DNA of 11,556 nt from Prasinococcaceae sp. CCMP 1430. Lineage: Eukaryota; Prasinodermophyta; Palmophyllophyceae; Prasinococcales; Prasinococcaceae. Under the pieces are notes generated by a model. That model made no database searches and was not told the origin of the DNA. It saw only the letters and a list, made by a program, of their open reading frames with translations. Made by a program: the position numbers and the translations under genes. Numbering within the stretch: position 1 is the first letter of the stretch; every line of letters begins with the position of its first letter. Where the stretch lies: positions 40,543 to 52,098 of the forward strand of contig RQSC01000482.1 of the NCBI GenBank assembly GCA_013416795.1, given 5' to 3'. Positions 8,013 through 11,556 of the stretch are shown here, piece after piece.

Positions 8013-8056
8013 CCATCATTTCGAATCGGAAAACAGCGGCGCGCCATCATTTCGAA
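8013..8056. promoter_or_regulatory. Duplicated CCATCATTTCGAA element
   Basis: Exact 13-bp copies lie at 8013-8025 and 8044-8056, 31 bases apart, in the AT-richest part of the NSF/E2 divergent promoter. Each contains the palindrome TTCGAA. Their exactness and spacing of about three helical turns suggest a transcription-factor site pair, but no known factor is assigned. Confidence 0.5.
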
Positions 8057-8408
8057 AGGCGCGATACAAAAAAACCAGGGTGGCTCCCTCGCATGCTCCG
8101 CAAGGGACGTATTGGATGCGTTGTGATATGGGTTCTTACGGCGCGGCGTCTCCAGCACACCGCGCGCGCGTCGGCGCGGGCGCCTGCGCCGGCCGGTCGC
8201 GCCACAGGGGAGCGGCTGCAGGCATCGCTGCTCCCTCGCGTGCCCGTGTGGTGGAAGCCGGAGGCGGAGCCCGCCGCTGCTGCCGACTGCGCGGCCGCCT
8301 GCGGCGGCGGGGTGCGCTCGCTGCGCGGGGCGAACGCAGGGCGAGAGTGGGGCGAGCGAGGTCGCCGGCTGGCGGCTGGCGGCTCGCAAGCGCGGGCCGT
8401 GCCTCCAC

Positions 8409-9431
8409 ATGGCGCCGAAGATTGCCACGAAGCGGCTGCAGAAGGAGCTGAAGTCGCTCGCGCTGGACGCTCCACCTGGCATCGCCGCGCGCCCTTCGGA
8501 GACCGACATCCTCGAGTGGCACTACATACTGGACGGCCCGTCCGAGACGCCGTATGCGGGCGGCGTGTACCATGGCAAGCTCGTCTTTCCGCCCGAGTAC
8601 CCGAACAGGCCGCCCGCAATCTCCATGCTCACGCCCTCGGGGCGCTTCAAGACTGGCACCTCGCTGTGCTTCTCGATGAGCGAGTATCATCCTGAGAGCT
8701 GGCAGCCGTCGTGGAAGGTCGAGACGATTCTACTCGGCCTGCAGTCGTTCATGTGCGAGGAGGCCGTCACGCAGGGGTCCATCGCGAGCTCGGAGGCCGA
8801 GCGGAAGGACCTCGCGCGCAAGGCTGCCACGCACTGCCTGCAGAGCGCGTCATTCAAGCGCCACTTCCCAGACATGCTCGACACCATGCGGGAGCGCGAG
8901 GCGGCGTGGGAGGATGGTGGACTCGAGGCCGCACGTGCGGTACAGATCGGGATGCCCGCGCCCGAAGGCCAGGAGCCCGCACGCGCGCAGGACCAACGGC
9001 AACAGGCGCAGGAGAAGGGGCAGGCGCAGCCCGATGCGCAGCAACAGGCTGAGCCCGAGCCCGGGCCGCGCCCCGGCGCGCAGCAGAGCATCGAGCAAGG
9101 CGAGGAGGCGCAAGCAACGAGTGCTCACGAGGAGAGGTGCGCGAAGCGAGCGCTTGCGCCCCATGATGCGCCCCACCCCCACCACCACACACATGCACAC
9201 CCTGCGGCGTTTTCTTGTCTCTCGCCGCTGCACGCTGGCGCACGGGCAGCGCACTGACGCCCCCTCGCCCCCATCCCACTCACCCACAGTGGCGCGGACG
9301 GCGGTGTGGACCCGTCGTGGTCAGTGAAGAAGCTCAGGAAATACATCGAGAAGAAAGGCGGTTCGGTGAAGGGATGCCGAGAGAAGGCAGACCTCCTCGC
9401 GCGCGCGCTGGAGTGCGCCTCTCTCGAGTGA
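8409..9431 (+). CDS. UBE2J2: E2 ubiquitin-conjugating enzyme, UBC6/UBE2J2 type, with SAP/ARMET-like tail (2 exons)
   Basis: Exons 8409-9136 and 9290-9431 join in phase 2 to give 289 aa. The UBC fold spans about residues 5-160: AGGVYHGKLVFPPEYP, then TPSGRF in the place of the HPN motif of other E2s, catalytic C87 in TSLCFSMSEYHPESW, and TILLGLQSFM. This layout is specific to the UBE2J/UBC6 group, which acts in ER-associated degradation. Family members normally end in a C-terminal transmembrane anchor. Here residues about 180-243 are Gln/Glu/Pro/Ala-rich, and the last 47 residues contain LRKYIEKKGG, then GCREKADLLARALE. That pattern resembles the small helical SAP-like domain at the C-terminus of ARMET/MANF-type and many algal proteins. 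No membrane segment is visible in this model. The intron (9137-9289, GTGCGC...CCCACAG) is well supported by the acceptor and by the motif it reveals. Confidence 0.88.
9137..9289 (+). other. Intron of the E2 gene
   Basis: This 153-bp intron has donor GTGCGCGA and acceptor CACCCACAG in phase 2. If it is not spliced, the frame ends at 9255-9257 after a His/Pro-rich stretch and the SAP-like tail is lost. Confidence 0.8.
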
Positions 9432-9707
9432 CCGGCGAGAGGCAAGGCGCCGCATCGCTTTCGAATGGCCCCCAGCGGAGCACTTTCACGCCTGTAATAT
9501 TGCCCCGACTCGGCAGACTCCCGCAGCTCGCCCCAGGAGCTGCGCGCGGCGCACGACGCTCTCGCGCAGGTGCAAGCTCGTATGTACTAAACTGATGGAC
9601 GTATTATATGTGTAGAGCGCGCAGGTCGAGCCTCAGTCGTGCGCGCGCGCGGGGGAGGGAAGGGGGGCTGGAAGCCACGCAGCGCCTGCGCCTGCCGCAG
9701 GGCCGCC
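9432..9707. other. 3' intergenic region after the E2 gene
   Basis: These 276 bases lie between two converging stop codons. TGTAA at about 9493 lies roughly 60 bases after the E2 stop. TGTAA is the polyadenylation signal of green algae, so it may or may not apply here. A second AT-richer patch lies at 9583-9612. No other feature is supported. Confidence 0.4.
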
Positions 9708-10139
9708 TCATGCACCAGGTGCCATTCCCCCCATCGCAGCCGCGTGCGCGTGCGCGCTCGCCCCGAGCGCTGCGCGCAGCTCCTCCACCTCCTTGCGTAC
9801 GGCTTCAATCTCGTGCATGTTGGAGTTGTTCACCACGTACCCCTGTGGCGTGCCGTCCGCCATCACCGCCACGCTCAGCGACCCCGGGTGCGCGAAAACG
9901 CGCTCCAGCATGGACGACATGCGCTTGGGGCGGTCGCCCTGGTCGGCGGGCGCGTGCGTGCCGCTGTCGGCCGATTGCTCCTCGTGCGCGCCCTCCGCTC
10001 CGGTGGCGACGGCAGCGGCTGCTGCTGCCGTGGCCGCGGCGGACGCCGAGTACTTGCGCCCTCGCCGGCGCTTGCTGCCCGCGCCGGCGGCGGCGCCGCC
10101 GCGCTTGCGCGCCTGCGCGCTGCTGCTCACGTCCGACGA
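9708..10139 (-). CDS. C-terminal part of an unidentified basic, Ala-rich protein
   Basis: I do not recognise this gene. The frame is open from the N at 10141 down to TGA at 9708, 143 codons. In order it shows a Ser-rich start, a basic cluster resembling a nuclear localisation signal (ARKRGG, then SKRRRGRKY), an Ala tract, an acidic/polar linker, and a better-ordered block. That block reads PKRMSSMLERVFAHPGSLSVAVMADG, then HEIEAVRKEVEELRAAL, which looks like a short coiled coil. The last block has protein-like composition, unlike its antisense. The 5' end is undefined. It may start from an acceptor near 10111-10125, belong to a gene cut by an assembly join at the N, or be fused to the COQ2 frame if the N is a spurious base. 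Confidence 0.45.
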   Translation of the reverse strand, partial: SSDVSSSAQARKRGGAAAGAGSKRRRGRKYSASAAATAAAAAAVATGAEGAHEEQSADSGTHAPADQGDRPKRMSSMLERVFAHPGSLSVAVMADGTPQGYVVNNSNMHEIEAVRKEVEELRAALGASAHAHAAAMGGMAPGA

Positions 10140-10530
10140 CNCCGTCCAACCCGGCCGCGCCACCAGCCGCCGCCAGCAGCGCGCCGCTGCCTGCAGCAAA
10201 GGCGGCCAGCGCGGGCGGCGTTCCCGCCGCCCCAAGCGCGCGCGCTGAGGAGAGCACGCCGACGACCTCGTCGTCTTTCCTGTCTTGGTGCGCGTACACC
10301 GTGTCGTAGTATAGCGTCCACAGCGCCGAGCCCGCGTAGAGCGGCAGCACCACCGAGGCGTCGAGCTCGCCGTGGACCGCTGCCCAGCCCAGCAGCGCGC
10401 CCCAGTTGATCGTCAGCCCAAGGAACGCCTGTGGCCAGTCAATGACCCGCTTCATGAGCGGGTAGGTGCCCACCAGCAGCAGGCTGCTCGCGCCCAGTAG
10501 CTTTGAGAAGTCGTTCAGCTGCAGCAACAC
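10131..10530 (-). CDS. COQ2: COQ2 (4-hydroxybenzoate polyprenyltransferase) internal exon, partial
   Basis: Reading from 10530 in phase 0 after acceptor GGGGCTGCAG, this exon encodes about 133 residues of a UbiA-family membrane prenyltransferase. It starts VLLQLNDF, continues through [12 protein letters not shown] and [12 protein letters not shown], and reaches the second Asp-rich motif [15 protein letters not shown] hydrophobic Ala-rich segment follows. COQ2 attaches the polyprenyl tail to 4-hydroxybenzoate in ubiquinone synthesis at the inner mitochondrial membrane. The N-terminal exons with the first Asp-rich motif and the C-terminal helices are absent from this window. The 3' limit is uncertain: a GTGAGC donor at 10130-10125 would end the exon at 10131, just past the ambiguous base at 10141. 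It may be a real exon of a gene with long introns, an assembly fragment or a decayed copy; the coding part itself shows no stop. Confidence 0.85.
10141..10141. other. Single ambiguous base (N)
   Basis: This is the only N in the window. It lies in the COQ2 reading frame. Leaving it out would place the COQ2 frame in register with the open frame that ends at 9708. Confidence 1.
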
Positions 10531-10665
10531 CTGCAGCCCCGCAGCCGCAGCAGCGCGCGTGGGTTGGCGATGGTGGGTGGGGGGTGTCGAGCGCCCGCCG
10601 CCCCGGGGGCGCTCCGTCCGCCCCGCCGCCATATCCACCCATCGCGCGATCCGTACGGCGCCGCG

Positions 10666-10681
10666 TTTTTTTTTTTTTTTT
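10666..10681. repeat. T(16) homopolymer
   Basis: Sixteen consecutive T on the plus strand, unusual in such GC-rich DNA. On the minus strand it is an A-run about 135 bases upstream of the COQ2 exon. It could be a retroposition scar or simple slippage. Confidence 0.9.
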
Positions 10682-10777
10682 CGGAGCGCAAATTGAGCGC
10701 CAAACTCTTTTTTTCCTTTTCGTCTGTCGCGGTGGCGCTGCCTGGCGCTGAGGTGGCGCAGAGTGCGCTGGCTGACG

Positions 10778-10807
10778 CCCCCCCCCCCCCCACACACACA
10801 CAAACAG
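10778..10807 (+). repeat. C-run plus (CA)n forming a splice-acceptor pyrimidine tract
   Basis: Fourteen C are followed by about five CA units and end in AAACAG. It is the same composite as at 292-319, here placed directly before the open exon at 10808. Confidence 0.75.
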
Positions 10808-10948
10808 GTGAACGAGGCGGCTTACCAGGAGGACGTCGAGCGGGCGGAGGCCAAGGCGGTCCGCGCGGACAAGTTCGCCAAGGTGCTGCGCGAGCAGCTC
10901 TCGCTGCCCGACCCCGCGGCCGAGGGCGCGGACGGAGGTGATGAGTAA
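10808..10948 (+). CDS. Terminal exon of an unidentified + strand gene
   Basis: After acceptor ACAAACAG the frame encodes 46 residues ending in TAA at 10946-10948. The sequence ([18 protein letters not shown], then [16 protein letters not shown]) is a charged amphipathic helix with coiled-coil character and an acidic tail. I do not recognise the family. The composition is clearly more protein-like than any overlapping frame. The upstream exons are not identifiable, because the DNA to the left holds the minus-strand COQ2 exon. The gene must therefore have a long intron spanning it, or the region is misassembled. Confidence 0.5.
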   Translation: MNEAAYQEDVERAEAKAVRADKFAKVLREQLSLPDPAAEGADGGDE

Positions 10949-11299
10949 GAGAGCGGGGGTGCCCGGCCGCGGCCGCTGTTTGTCCAGCTGCGCCGCCAGG
11001 CTCTTGTGCGAGCGGGCGCGCCGCCCGATGACACGCGGATCTGGCTTGAGGAGGGGCGAGCGCGCTGTCCTGGCGCAGCGCGAGTGCGCGGCGTTCGCGG
11101 CCAGAAGAGCAGGGCGGCGTCGACGCGTCTGGGCCGTCAGTGTACAAAACTGTCGCCGCCTCAGAATCGGCTCGGGGTTGACTTGGCTGCCTGCGCCCGC
11201 AGCACCCACGCGGGTGGCAGATGCTGCCACGCGACGGCTCCGAGTGCCGTCTCGGCACGTGCGCGAAGCATTTTCCCAGCCCTCACCCCCCCCCGCGAG
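10949..11299. other. Intergenic stretch without recognised features
   Basis: These 351 bases contain a NotI-like GC-rich block near 10970 and a short AT-richer patch (GTGTACAAAACTG, about 11140). No frame on either strand looks like protein. Both flanking coding fragments end toward it, so it is probably a convergent 3' region. Confidence 0.5.
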
Positions 11300-11556
11300 C
11301 TACTGCGCGCGCTGCGCACGCTCGAGCGTCGCCTGCGCCTTGGCCTGCCCCGCGGCCTGCCCCTTGGGCGCAATCACCAGGGCCGCCAGCGACGCCACGG
11401 CGAGCCCCGCGCCGATGCCGGCGTAGATGGCCGGCGGGCCCGACAGCAGCGTGATCTTGCGAACGAGCATCACCATGGCCGCCGCGACGAGGGCGGCCAC
11501 GGCAGGGGCCAGGCGCGCCGCGCCTCGCGCGCCGTGTGGCCGCCCCGCCCGCGCCG
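11300..11556 (-). CDS. Putative small membrane protein, 5' end outside the window
   Basis: The minus frame is open from the window edge to a stop at 11300-11302. It shows two hydrophobic stretches: one around LAPAVAALVAAAMVMLV and one around PPAIYAGIGAGLAVASLAALVIA. A Gln/Ala/Lys-rich tail (APKGQAAGQAKAQATLERAQ) follows. Two membrane helices with a cytosolic tail are the simplest reading. The family is not recognised. The upstream part is Arg/Ala/Gly-rich and could be non-coding leader, with a start at an internal ATG at 11476 or 11470. Confidence 0.4.
   Translation of the reverse strand, partial: ARAGRPHGARGAARLAPAVAALVAAAMVMLVRKITLLSGPPAIYAGIGAGLAVASLAALVIAPKGQAAGQAKAQATLERAQRAQ

Larger units (their letters stand above)
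7816..8408. promoter_or_regulatory. Divergent promoter region between NSF and the E2 gene
   Basis: These 593 bases hold no supported gene and must contain the start regions of both flanking genes. They include a G-rich tract (7918-7935), an AT-richer block (7990-8140) and a duplicated 13-bp element in that block. The rest is GC-rich and probably mostly 5' leader of the E2 gene. Confidence 0.6.
10531..10807. other. Non-coding stretch between the COQ2 exon and the + strand terminal exon
   Basis: This must be intronic for at least one of the two flanking exons. It holds a 16-base T-run (10666-10681), a second T-rich patch (10708-10722), and a 14-base C-run with a CA repeat at the acceptor. No COQ2 upstream exon is visible in any minus-strand frame. 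Confidence 0.6.

Noticed and set aside
6532-8451. Very long plus-strand open frame (639 codons)
   Set aside because: It is antisense to NSF exons and runs across NSF introns and the promoter. High GC removes stop codons, and its Arg/Glu/Ala-rich translation resembles no domain.
1952-9431. A functional cluster linking the oxidoreductases, NSF and the E2
   Set aside because: The genes are on alternating strands, belong to unrelated cellular processes, and show no shared regulatory element except the NSF/E2 promoter. Ordinary gene neighbours are the best explanation.
10564-10780. A first exon for the + strand gene ending at 10948
   Set aside because: Frames starting near 10564 translate through the T-run as poly-Phe and Pro/Arg low-complexity sequence, and no plausible donor joins them to 10808.
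1-11556. tRNA, rRNA, CRISPR array, riboswitch or transposase
   Set aside because: I scanned for T-loop GGTTCGAATCC-like blocks, spaced direct repeats and transposase-like frames. The only near hits were TTCGAA inside the promoter repeat and simple microsatellites.

Overview
The window looks like nuclear DNA of a GC-rich, intron-bearing unicellular eukaryote, most likely a microalga. A haptophyte of the Emiliania/Chrysochromulina/Prymnesium type fits the very high GC, the short GC-rich introns and the GTGCGY-type donors. This placement is an inference; no sequence here fixes the species. There are no prokaryotic operons, tRNA or rRNA genes, CRISPR arrays or recognisable transposases.

Five genes can be read as essentially complete spliced models, on strictly alternating strands. 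(1) An ankyrin-repeat protein with a C-terminal MYND zinc finger (476-1817, +, 2 exons). (2) An FAD-linked oxidoreductase/methylenetetrahydrofolate reductase-like TIM-barrel protein (1952-3426, -, 2 exons). (3) A classical short-chain dehydrogenase resembling YdfG/YMR226C 3-hydroxy acid dehydrogenases (4324-5331, +, 2 exons). (4) The vesicle-fusing AAA+ ATPase NSF (5438-7815, -, 3 exons). (5) A UBC6/UBE2J2-type E2 ubiquitin-conjugating enzyme (8409-9431, +, 2 exons). The E2 ends in a small SAP/ARMET-like motif where a membrane anchor is expected. All six introns in these models are GT-AG, keep the frame across the join, and restore family motifs in several cases.

The right end (about 9.7-11.6 kb) is fragmentary. 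It holds an unrecognised basic, Ala-rich C-terminal coding stretch (-), one clear internal exon of COQ2 (4-hydroxybenzoate polyprenyltransferase, -), a lone terminal exon of an unidentified + strand gene, and the edge of a small putative membrane protein (-). A single N at 10141 lies exactly where the COQ2 frame gives way to the next open frame. This suggests a contig join, a spurious base or an unresolved splice site.

Intergenic DNA is rich in simple repeats: (GC)n, C-runs, (CA)n, CTCG tetramers and a T-run. It also contains a 26-bp perfect palindrome, telomere-like TTTAGGG-type sequence in two places, a strong G-quadruplex-type motif upstream of gene 2, and a compact divergent promoter between NSF and the E2 gene with a duplicated 13-bp element.

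The genes do not form one pathway. NSF (SNARE recycling) and a UBC6-type E2 share a divergent promoter region, but a functional link is only speculation. I see no convincing new multi-gene system. The items most worth a second look are the E2 with its unusual tail and the COQ2 / N / orphan-exon region.
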